Shown: positions 34,934 through 44,800 of the stretch, in pieces
Position numbering within the stretch: the first letter of the stretch is position 1
How the letters are laid out: each line of letters opens with the position of its first letter
From: Streptomyces pseudovenezuelae
Lineage (GTDB): Bacteria; Actinomycetota; Actinomycetes; Streptomycetales; Streptomycetaceae
Reading direction: 5' to 3'
Length of the DNA stretch: 64,000 nucleotides
Assembly (NCBI RefSeq): GCF_029892565.1
Contig: NZ_JARXVH010000006.1
Span: 558,001-622,000 of the forward strand
Made by a program: the position numbers and the translations under genes
The notes under the pieces: model-generated
Databases searched by the model: none
The model's input: the letters and a program-made list of their open reading frames with translations, nothing else
What the model was told of the DNA's origin: nothing

Positions 34934-35547
34934 GAGTGCCCCACCGGGACGAAGCGCACGCGCGTGCCCGGCGACAGCAGCGCGGCCGGCGCGCGCGCGT
35001 GGTCCCACAGGACGACGTCGGTGCGCCCGATCAGCTGCCAGCCGCCCGGCGAGGAGCGCGGGTACACGCCCGTGTACGGGCCTGCCAGCGCGACCGAGCC
35101 CGCGGGGACGGCCGTACGGGGTGTCGCCCGGCGTGGGACGTCGTAGCGCGGCGGGAGACCGGTCAGGTAGCCGAAGCCGGGCGCGAACCCGCAGAAGGCG
35201 ACGGTGAATTCGGTGTCCGCGTGGATACGGACGGCCTCGCGTTCGTCGACGTCCCAGAGCGCGGCGACGTCGGCCAGGTCCGGGCCGTCGTAGCGCACCG
35301 GGATCTCGACCGCCGCACCCGTGCGCGGGGGAGCGGGCGGTACCTCGGACGCGGTCAGTTCGGAGGCGAGGCGGGCCGGGTCGTCCAGTCCGTCGAGGAG
35401 GACCGTGCGGGCCGCGGGGACGATCTCGCGAACCGACAGCGCGCCCTCCGCGCGGCGGCGCAGCAGCTCCGCGTGCAGCGCCTGCGCCTCCTCGCCGGAG
35501 GACACCTCGACGAGCAGGGCGTTGTCGCCGACGGGCAGCGCCTTCAT
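34930..35547 (-). CDS. pxpB: 5-oxoprolinase subunit B
   Basis: A 205-aa KipI-like subunit of 5-oxoprolinase. It shows the family core FCGFAPGFGYLTGLP and PRRATPRTAVPAGSVALAG, then the closing GGWQLIGRTDVVLW strand. It overlaps pxpA by ATGA upstream and pxpC by ATGA downstream, so the three subunits are translated as a coupled set. The ATG at 35547 is chosen from that overlap. In Bacillus, KipI also inhibits a sporulation kinase; no such role is implied here. Confidence 0.9.
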   Translation of the reverse strand: MKALPVGDNALLVEVSSGEEAQALHAELLRRRAEGALSVREIVPAARTVLLDGLDDPARLASELTASEVPPAPPRTGAAVEIPVRYDGPDLADVAALWDVDEREAVRIHADTEFTVAFCGFAPGFGYLTGLPPRYDVPRRATPRTAVPAGSVALAGPYTGVYPRSSPGGWQLIGRTDVVLWDHARAPAALLSPGTRVRFVPVGHS

Positions 35548-36302
35548 ACGAAGGCCTCCACCCGCACGCCCGACGCCTCCAGGCGTGCCCGGACCAGCCG
35601 GGCCAGCTCGACGGCCCCGGCCGTGTCCCCGTGCACGCACAGGGAACGCGCGCGTACGGCGATCCGGGTCCCGGAACGGGAGGTGACCAGCCCGTCGCGG
35701 GCCAGGCCCACCGAGCGCTCCACGACCGACGCCGGATCGGTCACCACGGCACCCTCCTCGCCGCGCGGCACGAGCGTGCCCTCGTCGGTGTAGGCGCGGT
35801 CGGCGAACGCCTCGGTGACGGTCGGGAGTCCGGCCTCGCCGGCCAGAGCGAGGAGCCGGGAGCCGGGCAGGCCGAGCACGGGCAGCGTGGCGTCGGCGAG
35901 CCGCACGCCGGCCACGACCGCACCGGCCTGCTCCGCGTCGTGCACGACGCGGTTGTAGAGCGCGCCGTGCGGCTTGACGTACGCCACGCGCGTGCCCGCC
36001 GCCCGCGCGAAGACCTCCAGGGCGCCGATCTGGTACGCCACTTCGGCCGTGAGCTCCGCGGACGGCACGTCCATCGCGCGCCGCCCGAACCCCGCCAGGT
36101 CCCGGTAGGAGACCTGGGCGCCGATCCGCACCCCCCGCTCGGCGGCCAGCTCGCACACCCGCCGCATGATGACCGGGTCCCCGGCGTGGAATCCGCAGGC
36201 CACGTTGGCACTGGTGACGACGGACAGCAACTGTTCGTCGTCGGTCAGCCGCCAGTGGCCGAAGCCCTCGCCGAGGTCGGCGTTCAGGTCGATCGCGGTC
36301 AT
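35544..36302 (-). CDS. pxpA: 5-oxoprolinase subunit A (LamB/YcsF family)
   Basis: A 252-aa protein with the family start IDLNADLGEGFGHW. It carries ANVACGFHAGDPVIMRRV (metal/active-site region), YVKPHGALYNRVV and VTEAFADRAYTDEGTLVPR. Full length and well conserved. It works with PxpB and PxpC to hydrolyse 5-oxoproline with ATP. It lies 15 nt after the D-glutamate-cyclase-like gene and overlaps pxpB by ATGA. The direction and coupling place it in an operon with a transporter, probably under the GntR protein. Confidence 0.93.
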   Translation of the reverse strand: MTAIDLNADLGEGFGHWRLTDDEQLLSVVTSANVACGFHAGDPVIMRRVCELAAERGVRIGAQVSYRDLAGFGRRAMDVPSAELTAEVAYQIGALEVFARAAGTRVAYVKPHGALYNRVVHDAEQAGAVVAGVRLADATLPVLGLPGSRLLALAGEAGLPTVTEAFADRAYTDEGTLVPRGEEGAVVTDPASVVERSVGLARDGLVTSRSGTRIAVRARSLCVHGDTAGAVELARLVRARLEASGVRVEAFV

Positions 36303-36317
36303 GTATCCATTCTCTGC

Positions 36318-37139
36318 TCAGGCCACGCGGTACTGCTCGTCGCGGGCGTCGGTAAGGAACATCTGCCCGGGTGCGTGGGTGATGGCGAAGGGCGGGCGTG
36401 AGGCCATCACGGCCGCCTGCGGGGTCACTCCGCAGGCCCAGAAGACCGGGATGTCGTCCGGCTCGGCGGCCACCGGATCACCGAAGTCGGGGCGGTCGAG
36501 GTCGCCGATGCCGAGGCCCGCGGGATCGCCGCAGTGTACGGGGCTGCCGTGCACCGCCGGGAGCAGACTGGTCTCCCGGATCGCCGCCGCAAGACGCTCC
36601 GGCGGCACCGGCCGCATGGACACCACCATCGGCCCGTGCAGCCGTCCCGCCGGCCGGCACTGCCGGCCGGTCACGTACATCGGGACGTTGCGCCCCTGCT
36701 CGATGTGCCGGATCGGGACGCCGGCCTCGGCCAGCGCCCACTCGAAGGTGAAGCTGCACCCGATCAGGAACGACACCAGGTCGCCGCGCCAGTACGCGCG
36801 CACGTCCGTCGGCTCGTCCACCAACTCGCCGTCCCGCCACACCCGGTAGCGCGGCAGATCGGTGCGCAGGTCCGCCCCGTCCGCGAGGACGGTCGTGAAG
36901 GAACCGGCGTCGGTGACGTCGAGTACGGGACAGGGCTTGGGGTTGCGCTGACAGAACAGCAGCATGTCGTACGCCCAGTCCGCGGGCACCGAGATCAGGT
37001 TGACCTGGGTGTGGCCCGCCGCGACCCCAGAGGTCGGCCCGGTGAGCCCTTTGCGGAAACGGGACCGGGCGCTTTTCGGGCTCCACGCGTGCGCGTGCTC
37101 GTCGACCAGGGTCAAGGGGCGGTCTTCCGTGCGGTTCAC
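36318..37139 (-). CDS. putative hydro-lyase / D-glutamate cyclase family (DUF1445)
   Basis: A 273-aa protein of the DUF1445 family. It has HTQVNLISVPADWAYDMLLFCQRNPKPCPVLDV, FLIGCSFTFEWAL, IEQGRNVPMYVTGRQC and the C-terminal FWACGVTPQAAVMASRPPFAITHAPGQM. The human relative DGLUCY interconverts D-glutamate and 5-oxo-D-proline, and the family is often annotated as hydro-lyase. Position between an MFS transporter (GTGA overlap) and pxpA supports an oxoproline role. The GTG start is fixed by the overlap. Confidence 0.85.
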   Translation of the reverse strand: MNRTEDRPLTLVDEHAHAWSPKSARSRFRKGLTGPTSGVAAGHTQVNLISVPADWAYDMLLFCQRNPKPCPVLDVTDAGSFTTVLADGADLRTDLPRYRVWRDGELVDEPTDVRAYWRGDLVSFLIGCSFTFEWALAEAGVPIRHIEQGRNVPMYVTGRQCRPAGRLHGPMVVSMRPVPPERLAAAIRETSLLPAVHGSPVHCGDPAGLGIGDLDRPDFGDPVAAEPDDIPVFWACGVTPQAAVMASRPPFAITHAPGQMFLTDARDEQYRVA

Positions 37140-38431
37140 GCGAGTTCCCTTCCACGCGTCTCCGGCAGCCCGAACAGGGCCAGTGCCGCGATGCCGTAGC
37201 CGATCGCGCCGAAGACCAGCGCGCCGCCCACGCCCCAACTGTCGGCCAGGAAGCCGACGGTGGTGGGGAAGACGGCGCCCACGGCGCGGCCGGTGTTGTA
37301 GGTGAAGCCCTGGCCCGTGCCCCGTACCGCCGTCGGGTACAGCTCGCTCAGGAAGGACCCGAAGCCGCTGAAGATCGCCGACATGCAGAACCCGAGCGGG
37401 AAACCGAGCACCAGGAGGAGGCCGTTGGCGCCGTCCGGGATGTTCGCGTACGCCAGGATGCAGATCGCCGACAGCAGTGCGAACAGCCAGATGTTGCGCT
37501 TGCGGCCCAGCCGGTCGGTGAGGTAGCCGCCGGTCAGGTAGCCGAGGAAGGCGCCGGAGATGAGGAACGCCAGGTAGCCGCCGGTGCCGACGACCGAGAG
37601 GCCGCGGTCGCTCTTCAGGTAGGTCGGCACCCAGGTGGCCAGCGTGTAGTAGCCGCCCTGGACGCCGGTGGAGAGCAGCCCGGCGAAGATCGTGGTGCGC
37701 AGCAGGCCGGGCTTGAAGATCGCGGTGAACGAGCCCTTCTCGGTGCTCTGTTCGCGCACGGCCACCGCCTGCGGGGCGTCGTGCACCCGGCGCCGCATCC
37801 AGATCACCAGCAGCGCGGGCAGCGCGCCCGTCCAGAACATGATCCGCCAGGCGAGGTCGTCGCCGGCGAACGAGAACACCAGGGTGTACACGATCGCGGC
37901 CAGCGCCCAGCCCACGGCCCACGAGCTCTGGACCGCGCCGAGGGTGCGTCCCCGGTGCTTGGCGCTCGAGTACTCGGCGACGAGGATCGCGCCGACCGCC
38001 CACTCGCCGCCGAAACCGAGGCCCTGGAGGGCCCGGAAGACCAGCAGGGTCTCGTAGTTGGGCGCGAAGCCGCAGGCCACGGTGAAGACGGCGTAGGTGA
38101 TCACCGTGATCATCAGCGCCTTGACCCGGCCGACCCGGTCCGCCACCACCCCCGCGAGGGCGCCGCCGACCGCGGACACCACGAGCGTGACGGTCGTGAA
38201 GAGGCCGGTCTGGCCGCTGTCCAGGCCGAAGTACGCGGCCAGCGCGACCATGCTCAGCGGGAGCGTGAAGTAGTCGTAGGAGTCCAGGGCATAGCCGCCG
38301 AAGGCGCCCGCGAAGGCGCGGCGGCCGCGCGGCCCGAGGGCGCGCAGCCAGTCCAACGCACCGTCCTGCTCGGTGAGTTCACCGGCCGGTGGGTCGTCGG
38401 TCAGGGCCTGAGGTGGAGGGGTCGTGCTCAT
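37136..38431 (-). CDS. MFS transporter (organic-acid/aromatic-acid type)
   Basis: A 431-aa permease with about 12 helices. The signature loops are AGVVADRVGRVKALM between helices 2 and 3, RALQGLGFGGEWAVGAILVAEYSSAKHRG in helices 4-5 and TGGYLTDRLGRKRNIW at the mid-loop. The GGEWAVGA segment is typical of the anion:proton/sialate-like sugar-porter subgroup. As first gene of the operon it probably imports the substrate that the Pxp proteins and the DUF1445 protein process, perhaps oxoproline or a related acid. GAGGT precedes the ATG. It overlaps the next gene by GTGA. Confidence 0.87.
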   Translation of the reverse strand: MSTTPPPQALTDDPPAGELTEQDGALDWLRALGPRGRRAFAGAFGGYALDSYDYFTLPLSMVALAAYFGLDSGQTGLFTTVTLVVSAVGGALAGVVADRVGRVKALMITVITYAVFTVACGFAPNYETLLVFRALQGLGFGGEWAVGAILVAEYSSAKHRGRTLGAVQSSWAVGWALAAIVYTLVFSFAGDDLAWRIMFWTGALPALLVIWMRRRVHDAPQAVAVREQSTEKGSFTAIFKPGLLRTTIFAGLLSTGVQGGYYTLATWVPTYLKSDRGLSVVGTGGYLAFLISGAFLGYLTGGYLTDRLGRKRNIWLFALLSAICILAYANIPDGANGLLLVLGFPLGFCMSAIFSGFGSFLSELYPTAVRGTGQGFTYNTGRAVGAVFPTTVGFLADSWGVGGALVFGAIGYGIAALALFGLPETRGRELA

Positions 38432-38494
38432 GGGCACCTCGCAGTGGGAGGACGGAGGGTGCGTGGTTGAGCCGTGCGGTGAGAAGTACCGTAG

Positions 38495-38513
38495 AGGATC
38501 GTTCAACGATCCT
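38495..38513. promoter_or_regulatory. GntR-type operator between the MFS-pxp operon and gntR
   Basis: AGGATCGTTCAACGATCCT is a perfect 9-1-9 inverted repeat with a GTTCAAC centre, typical of FadR-subfamily GntR sites. It is 64 nt from the MFS start and 49 nt from the regulator start, so both promoters can be controlled. Confidence 0.72.
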
Positions 38514-38561
38514 TCAATACCCGTGTTGTTTCGTTCTCGTGTCTGCGGTTGAATTCCGGGC

Positions 38562-39263
38562 ATGGCAGAGCAGTTGAGCGGACTGGCCGACGACCGCGCC
38601 CTCCTGGGCCGCACCAGCACGGCCGAACGGGTCTCGGACATCCTCAGAAGCCGCATCGCCGAGGGCTACTTCCCGCCCGGCACCCGGCTGTCGGAGGACA
38701 GCATCGGAGGCGCGCTCGGCGTCTCCCGCAACACCCTGCGCGAGTCGTTCCGGCTGCTCACACACGAACGACTGCTCGTCCACGAGCTGAACCGGGGCGT
38801 CTTCGTACGGGTCCTGAGCGTCGAGGACGTCGAGGACATCTACCGCACCCGCGCCCTCGTCGAGTGCGCCGTCGTCCGCGGCCTGGGCGAACCGCCGTAC
38901 GGACTGGAGGCGCTCACCGGGGCGGTCGAGAAGGGGCGGGCCTCGGCGCGCGAAGGTGACTGGAAAGCGGTGGGTACGGCCAATATTCACTTCCACCGCG
39001 AACTCGTCGCCCTGGCCGGCAGCGACCGCACCGACGAACTGATGCGCAGCGTTTTCGCCGAACTGCGCCTCGCCTTCCACCTCGTGGACGACCCGCGCCG
39101 CCTCCACGAGCCCTACCTCGCCCGCAACCAGCAGATCTTCGAGGCGCTGCGGGCAGGGGAGAAGGACGAGGCCGAGAACCTGCTCTCGGTCTACCTCGGC
39201 GACTCCCTGGAACGCGTGGTTGAGGCGTACCGGCGAAGGGTCGGCGCCGACAGCGCTCCGTAG
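38562..39263 (+). CDS. GntR-family (FadR/FCD) transcriptional regulator
   Basis: A 233-aa regulator. The N-terminal winged helix covers about residues 18-88 (RVSDILRSRIAEGYFPPGTRLSEDSIGGALGVSRNTLRESFRLLTHERLLVHELNRGVFV). An FCD ligand domain follows, with metal-type His residues (IHFHRELVALAGS; AFHLVDDPRRLHEPYLARNQQIFEAL). It is transcribed away from the MFS-pxp operon over a shared 130-bp region with a palindrome. It is probably a repressor released by oxoproline or a related acid. The next gene starts 81 nt downstream. Confidence 0.9.
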   Translation: MAEQLSGLADDRALLGRTSTAERVSDILRSRIAEGYFPPGTRLSEDSIGGALGVSRNTLRESFRLLTHERLLVHELNRGVFVRVLSVEDVEDIYRTRALVECAVVRGLGEPPYGLEALTGAVEKGRASAREGDWKAVGTANIHFHRELVALAGSDRTDELMRSVFAELRLAFHLVDDPRRLHEPYLARNQQIFEALRAGEKDEAENLLSVYLGDSLERVVEAYRRRVGADSAP

Positions 39264-39344
39264 GCGGCCGGTCGCCCAGTGATACCGGTGGGGCGATCCG
39301 AGTCGTTTGGGTCGATGTCAGACCGAGGACCTAGTCTGTGCACC

Positions 39345-40871
39345 GTGACTTCGCCTGCATCGACGGACAGTGTTCCGCCCCAGCTCAGCGCGGGGCCGCG
39401 CCCCGCACCGGGCCCGGCCGCCGACGAGGGACTGGCGCGGCGGCTGCGCGCGCTCGCCTGCACCGCGCCGCTGCACGACCTCGACGTGCGCAAGGCCAAT
39501 CTCGCGGGCGAGTACACGGTGTACGGCATGGCGGAGGTGGCGCTGGCCGCCATCGACCTGGTCACCCTGAACATGGACTTCGACACGGGCGCCGACCACG
39601 ACCAGATAGTGGCCAGGCTCATCCCGCGCATCGCCGCCCAGGCCCCGCAGCGCCCCGTCGTCGAGCACGAGCGCGTGGCCCGCTGGGTCCTGGAGAACCT
39701 GATCAACGTCGGCAGCGTCGACCGCGGCTTCCGCGCGATCTACGGCACGTTCACGCCGGACGGCAGCTATGTCCGCCGCGACTACGACTTCAAGCTGATC
39801 GAGGAGGTGCCGGGCCCCGGCGGCACGGTCTACCTCCGCACCACGGACGAGGCCGTCAACGTCCTGGTGGGCGCCCTCGACACGGACGTCACCAGCGCCC
39901 AGATCGCTGCCGAGGTCAAGCTGGAGGTCCTGATCAACCGGGGCCGGCTCGCCGACGCCCAACTCGCCGCCGAGCAGGCCCGCTACCGGACCGTGCAGTA
40001 CTCGGAGACGCTGCGCCGCGCCCTGGACGCGACCCGGCGCAACGTCCGCGCGGTGGACTGGCTCAACTCCGTGCCCGACATGATCGCCGAAGCCCTCGAC
40101 CACGTGGCCGACCGCTACCGCCACGAGAACGCGATCCTCACCAACATCCGCAAGGCACGCGACGAGACCGAGGACGCCGAGCACAAGCGGCGCGCCGCCG
40201 AACTGGTCGACATCGTCAAGGACTGCATCCGCCGCCACACGCAGTTGCAGTCGCGCCTGCTGGAGGCGGGGCCTCTGTTCCGCGCCGAGCAGGACCGGCA
40301 GGCGTTCGCCACGCCGATGGTGTCCTCGGGGATAGACCTGTACGGCCATCTCGTCGCGCCCGTGCTGCCGTTGCCGCTGGAACAGGCTGTCCGGGTCACG
40401 GACGCCTTCTTCGCACGGGGGACCGGGCTGCGTACGCCGGCGTCCGTGCGGGTGGGCGACCTCGTCGACATACTGCTGACGCCGCCGGCGGAGCGGGAGC
40501 ACCTCGGCGCGGAGATGCCGGAGCCGGACCTCATCGCCACCCCGGACGACAGCCGCTTCAGCGAGGAACAGCTGGCGTCGGCCACCCGGTTGCTCGACCT
40601 GCCCGCGGACGCGCCGCGTCGACTGTCCGGACTGCTCGCCGAGGCTCGGCGCAAGGATCCGGAACTGCCGTATCTGGTCGCGCTGTTGGCGGTCCACGCG
40701 GCCAGCCCGGCGGTCGGGACCGCCTATCGGCAGGGCGAGGAGAAGCTGTTGTTCGCCGTGGACGACGGGACGGAGCTGGACGACCCGGAGTTCGGCGGGG
40801 CCGACCTCATCGTGGGGACGGCCCTGCTCGACTCGGCCGGGATGGCGGCGGACAGGACGGAAGCGGCATGA
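39345..40871 (+). CDS. kleisin-like (MksF/JetA-like) subunit of an SMC-type complex
   Basis: A 508-aa soluble protein and the first of three genes with the layout of an Mks/Wadjet operon. It has an N-terminal helical, winged-helix-like region (about 40-220). A long helical stretch follows (about 200-300, RYRTVQYSETLRRALDATRRNVRAVDWLNSVPDMIAEAL...), then the charged helix NIRKARDETEDAEHKRRAAELVDIVKDCI and a C-terminal helical domain. Order and size suggest the MksF/JetA role, bridging the two SMC heads. That is inferred from position and secondary structure, not detected homology. The GTG at 39345 is chosen; TAGTCT lies eight nt before it, so the mRNA may be leaderless. It ends in ATGA. Confidence 0.6.
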   Translation: MTSPASTDSVPPQLSAGPRPAPGPAADEGLARRLRALACTAPLHDLDVRKANLAGEYTVYGMAEVALAAIDLVTLNMDFDTGADHDQIVARLIPRIAAQAPQRPVVEHERVARWVLENLINVGSVDRGFRAIYGTFTPDGSYVRRDYDFKLIEEVPGPGGTVYLRTTDEAVNVLVGALDTDVTSAQIAAEVKLEVLINRGRLADAQLAAEQARYRTVQYSETLRRALDATRRNVRAVDWLNSVPDMIAEALDHVADRYRHENAILTNIRKARDETEDAEHKRRAAELVDIVKDCIRRHTQLQSRLLEAGPLFRAEQDRQAFATPMVSSGIDLYGHLVAPVLPLPLEQAVRVTDAFFARGTGLRTPASVRVGDLVDILLTPPAEREHLGAEMPEPDLIATPDDSRFSEEQLASATRLLDLPADAPRRLSGLLAEARRKDPELPYLVALLAVHAASPAVGTAYRQGEEKLLFAVDDGTELDDPEFGGADLIVGTALLDSAGMAADRTEAA

Positions 40872-40933
40872 GCCGGACCGGAAACCGTATGCGTATGCAC
40901 GAGCAGGACAGCGACAGGGGGTACCGACCGTGA
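40868..40933 (+). CDS. 21-aa bridging ORF between the SMC-operon genes 1 and 2
   Basis: ATG at 40868 overlaps the stop of the first gene (ATGA). The frame encodes MSRTGNRMRMHEQDSDRGYR plus Pro, and its TGA overlaps the GTG start of the second gene (GTGA). Such an arrangement would carry ribosomes across the 58-nt gap and couple translation. The peptide itself looks random, and expression is unproven. Confidence 0.35.
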   Translation: MSRTGNRMRMHEQDSDRGYRP

Positions 40934-41808
40934 GCGAGCACGCCGACCGGAGTGAGCCGGACGTCGCCGCCGCACCGGCGAGCGCCGCGGTCACGCCCGC
41001 CGACGCCGCCGACGCGGCCCGGCTCGTCGCGTTCGGGCTGCAGCCCAAGGTGCAGCCCGCCCGCGACCAGGAGTACGCGGAGCTGCTGCGCCGCTACCGC
41101 GAGGATTCGCCGTTCGCCCGGCTCGCGGACGCCGTGGCCGCCGGGCTCGGCCTGGTGGTGCTGGAGGTGTCCCCGCGCGCGGGGATGGCGGTGACCGCCG
41201 CCGAGGACTCGGTGTTCGCCGTGCGCATGGGCGACTACGCGCGTCGCACGTCCGCCGACGGCAGCGACCGGTTCCTGCACGGCCTGGCCCATCTCGCCGT
41301 CGCCGCGATGGCGTTCCCGCGACCCGAGGACCTCGCCGACGACGGGTACATCGGGCGCGTGACGGTCAACGGCGTCGACACGTTCGTACGGCAGGCCTGC
41401 CGGCGGTTGGAGGAGCGGGCCGAGGAGCACGGGGAGAACACCGACCCGGCGACCGACGCGCCCGGACTGGAGGCCGCCTGGCGGGTCTGGGCCAGACGCA
41501 GCGCCACCGGCGCCACCAAGGACGCGCGCAGACTCGCCGGTTCCACCACCGGCATCGTCGGCAAGGCCGCCGCGTTCCTCACCGACTCCGGCTTCCTCCA
41601 GCGCACCGGCGACGACCACGGCGGCACCTACCGCACCACGGCCCGCTACCAGCTCCAGGTACGGGACATGGCGGGCACCGCGGCCCTGGCCGAACTCCTC
41701 GAACTGGGCGTCGTCCCGGTGACCGACGGCACGCCCACGCTGCTGCCCGCCGAGGACACCGACGCGTCGGAGCTGGTGGCCGACGCCGGACTGCCGTTCC
41801 ACTCCTGA
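40930..41808 (+). CDS. kite-like (MksE/JetB-like) subunit of an SMC-type complex
   Basis: A 292-aa protein following the kleisin-like gene. A low-complexity N-terminus (Ala/Asp-rich, to about residue 28) precedes winged-helix-like segments: RLADAVAAGLGLVVLEVSPRAGMAV, DRFLHGLAHLAVAAMAFPRPE and GIVGKAAAFLTDSGFLQRTGDDHGGTYRTTARYQLQVRDM. The last has the shape of a winged helix with its beta hairpin. Size and position fit MksE/JetB, which dimerises on the kleisin. The GTG at 40930 follows AGGGGG by 9 nt. The SMC-like gene begins 37 nt after its stop. Confidence 0.6.
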   Translation: MSEHADRSEPDVAAAPASAAVTPADAADAARLVAFGLQPKVQPARDQEYAELLRRYREDSPFARLADAVAAGLGLVVLEVSPRAGMAVTAAEDSVFAVRMGDYARRTSADGSDRFLHGLAHLAVAAMAFPRPEDLADDGYIGRVTVNGVDTFVRQACRRLEERAEEHGENTDPATDAPGLEAAWRVWARRSATGATKDARRLAGSTTGIVGKAAAFLTDSGFLQRTGDDHGGTYRTTARYQLQVRDMAGTAALAELLELGVVPVTDGTPTLLPAEDTDASELVADAGLPFHS

Positions 41809-41845
41809 ACCCCCCTGACCCGCCGAAGACTTACGAGAGTCCGCC

Positions 41846-44800
41846 ATGTACGAGCTGTCCCGGGTCCGCCTCTACTCCATCGGCCCCGCCGGTGCGCGCT
41901 ACGCCGACACCGTGCTTGACCTGCGGGGTGTCGGCCAGCCCGTGCCCGACCCCGCGCCCACCCAGGCGGAGTTCTTCGCGGAGGAGCCCGTCGGCCCGCC
42001 GCGCCGCCCCGCGCCCGCCGGCGTGCTCTTCCTGGAGAACGGCGGCGGCAAGTCGGTCCTGCTGAAGCTGATCTTCTCCGTGATGCTGCCGGGCCACCGC
42101 AACACCTTGGGCGGCGCCAGCTCCGGTGTGCTGCGCAAGTTCCTGCTCGCCGACGACTGCGGGCATGTCGCGCTGGAGTGGCAGCACACGCTGACCGGCG
42201 AATGCGTCGTCGTCGGCAAGGTCAGCGAGTGGCGCGGGCGTCAGGTCTCCAACGACCCGCGCAAGTTCGCCGAGGCCTGGTACTCCTTCCGGCCGGGACC
42301 CGGCCTGAGCCTCGACAACCTGCCCGTCGCCGAGGCCACTTCAGTCCGCCCGCCCGTCGAGGGCGCCTCCGGAGCGCAGGGGCGTCGGCGCACCATGAAG
42401 GGCTTCCGGGACGCCATCACCGAGGCGACCAAGGCGTATCCGCATCTTGAGGTGCACTGGGAGGAGATCCACGACCGCTGGATCGAGCACCTCGGCGACC
42501 TCGGCCTGGACCCCGAACTCTTCCGCTACCAGCGCGAGATGAACGCCGACGAGGGCGAGGCCGCAGGCCTCTTCGCGGTCAAGAAGGACTCCGACTTCAC
42601 CGACCTGCTGCTGCGCGCCGTCACCGACACCCGGGACACGGACGGGCTGGCCGACCTGGTCGGCGGGTTCGGCAACAAGCTGGGGCGGCGGGCCGAGCTG
42701 ATCGCCGAACGGGAGTTCACCGCGGGCTCGGTCGACCTGCTCGGGCGGATCGTCGAGGCCGCCGAGGCGCGGGCACGCGCGCGTGACATCCACAGCGCCG
42801 CCGAGCGCCGCACCCGCACGCTGGCACGGCGGCTGTCCGCGCGGGGTGGGCAGGAGCGGGTACGGGCCGCCGACCTCGCCCAGCAAGTCACCGCGACCGC
42901 GTACACGGTCACCCAGTCGGAGGCGGCCCGGGAGCGCAGCGCGCTGATCGCCGCCGAACTCGCCTACCGCAATGCCTCGTTGGCGCTCGCGGTGGCGGAG
43001 AAGTCGGCCGCCGCGCAGAAGCGCGAGCTGGCCGACGCGCGCACCCTGCACTCCGCCTGGCAGGCCGCCGAGGCAGTGCTGCGCCACCGCGCCGCCGCCG
43101 ACCGCGGCGCGCGCGTGGCCGCCGCGATCCAGGAGGCCGAACGGGACGCCGCACCCGCGCTCGCCGCCCGCGCCAAGGCCGCGGTGGATCTCGTACGGGC
43201 CCTGCACGGGGCCGCCGAGAGCGCCGAGAACCTCGCCAACGAGGAGGAGGAGCGGTCCGGAGCGCTGCAGGAGGTCGGCGAGTCGGCGCACCGGGACTCG
43301 ACCGCCGCCGCGACTCAGGCGCAGCGCGCCCGCAGCGAGGTCGGGCATCTGCGCCAGCGGCTGAGCGAGGTCGAGCAGGAGACCGCCGAGGCGGTGCGGG
43401 CCGGCTGGCTCGACGACAGTGCGCCCGACGCCGACCCGGCCCGCGCCGCGCTCGCGGCCAGCGACGCCGAGAAGTCGGCCGTCGCCGCCTGGGACGCGGC
43501 CCGCGAGGCCTCCCGCAAGGCCACCGAGCACGCGCGCGAGGCGGCCTCCGCCGAGTCCCGCGCCGAGCTGACGGCGGCCCGCGCGGCGGACGCGGCGGCG
43601 GCCGGCAGGCGGTCGTACGAGGCCGAGCGCCGGATCGCCGAGGCGCTGGCCGGGGAGGAGCGGCTGGCCGAGCTGCTGAGCCTGTCCGGCAGCGGCCCAC
43701 GGACCGCCGTCCCGCACCCCCGGCACGAGGTGGAGGACGCGGAGACGGCCTTCACGCCCGAGGAACTCGACCGTTTCGCCGACGAGTTGCGCGAACTCCT
43801 CGACGACTCCGTCTCCGCCGCCGAACGGCAGCTCTTCGAGCTGCGCACGGCCGCCGCCGACGACTCCCGGATCCTCGGCGCCCTGGGTGACGGCGGGCTG
43901 CTGCCGCCCGGGCCCGATGTCCTGGCCACCGTGGAGTTCCTCGGCGAGCGCGGCATTCCGGCGCTGCCCGGCTGGCGCTATCTCGCCCAGGCCGTCGACC
44001 CCGCCGACCACGCACGCGTGCTGGCCGCGCGGCCCGAGCTGGTCGACGGCGTGATCATCACCGACCCCGACACGCACGCGCGTGCCCGTGACGCCCTCGG
44101 CGACGCGGCGCTGCTGCCGCGCTCGGCCGTGGCCGTCGGCACCGCGGCCGCCCTGCTCGCGCCCACGCCGCCCGACGACGGGACTCCGGGGGACGTCTTC
44201 CTCGTACCGCCGAACCCGGCCATGCACGACGAGCACGCCGCCGACGAGGAGCGGCAGGCGCTGCGCGGGCGGGCGACCGAGCGGGACGAGGAGATCCGGA
44301 CGCTCGCCGCGCGGCTCGGCAAGGACCGGGAGCTGGCGGCGCGGCTCGCGTCCTGGCGCACCGGCTGCCCGGCCGGACGGCTCGTCGAGCTGGCGCAGGC
44401 TTCGCAGGACGCGGGCGTGTTCGCCGAGGAGTCCGAGGCGGAGCTGGCCGAGGCGCGCACCGCGCGGGCCGAGGCCGACGAGGCCGCAGCCGAGACCGGG
44501 CAGGTCCGGGACGAGCGGCAGGAGGCCGCGCAGAAGGCCCGGCGCGCCGCCGACGCCCTCGCCGGGCTCGCCTTCCGGCTGCGGGAGCGGGCCGGCTGGC
44601 AGGTCAAGCTGCGTGAACTGGCCGACGAGGCGGCCGAGTCGGAGGCCCGTGCCCAGGCCTGCCTGGAGAAAGCCCGCGCCGCCGACGAGGACCGGCGCGC
44701 CGCTCAGCGGGCCGCCGACGACGCCCGCCGCACCGCCCGCGCACTGCGCGCCGAACGCGCCGAGGTCGCCGGGGCACCCGACGACGTACCGGAAGGCGAC

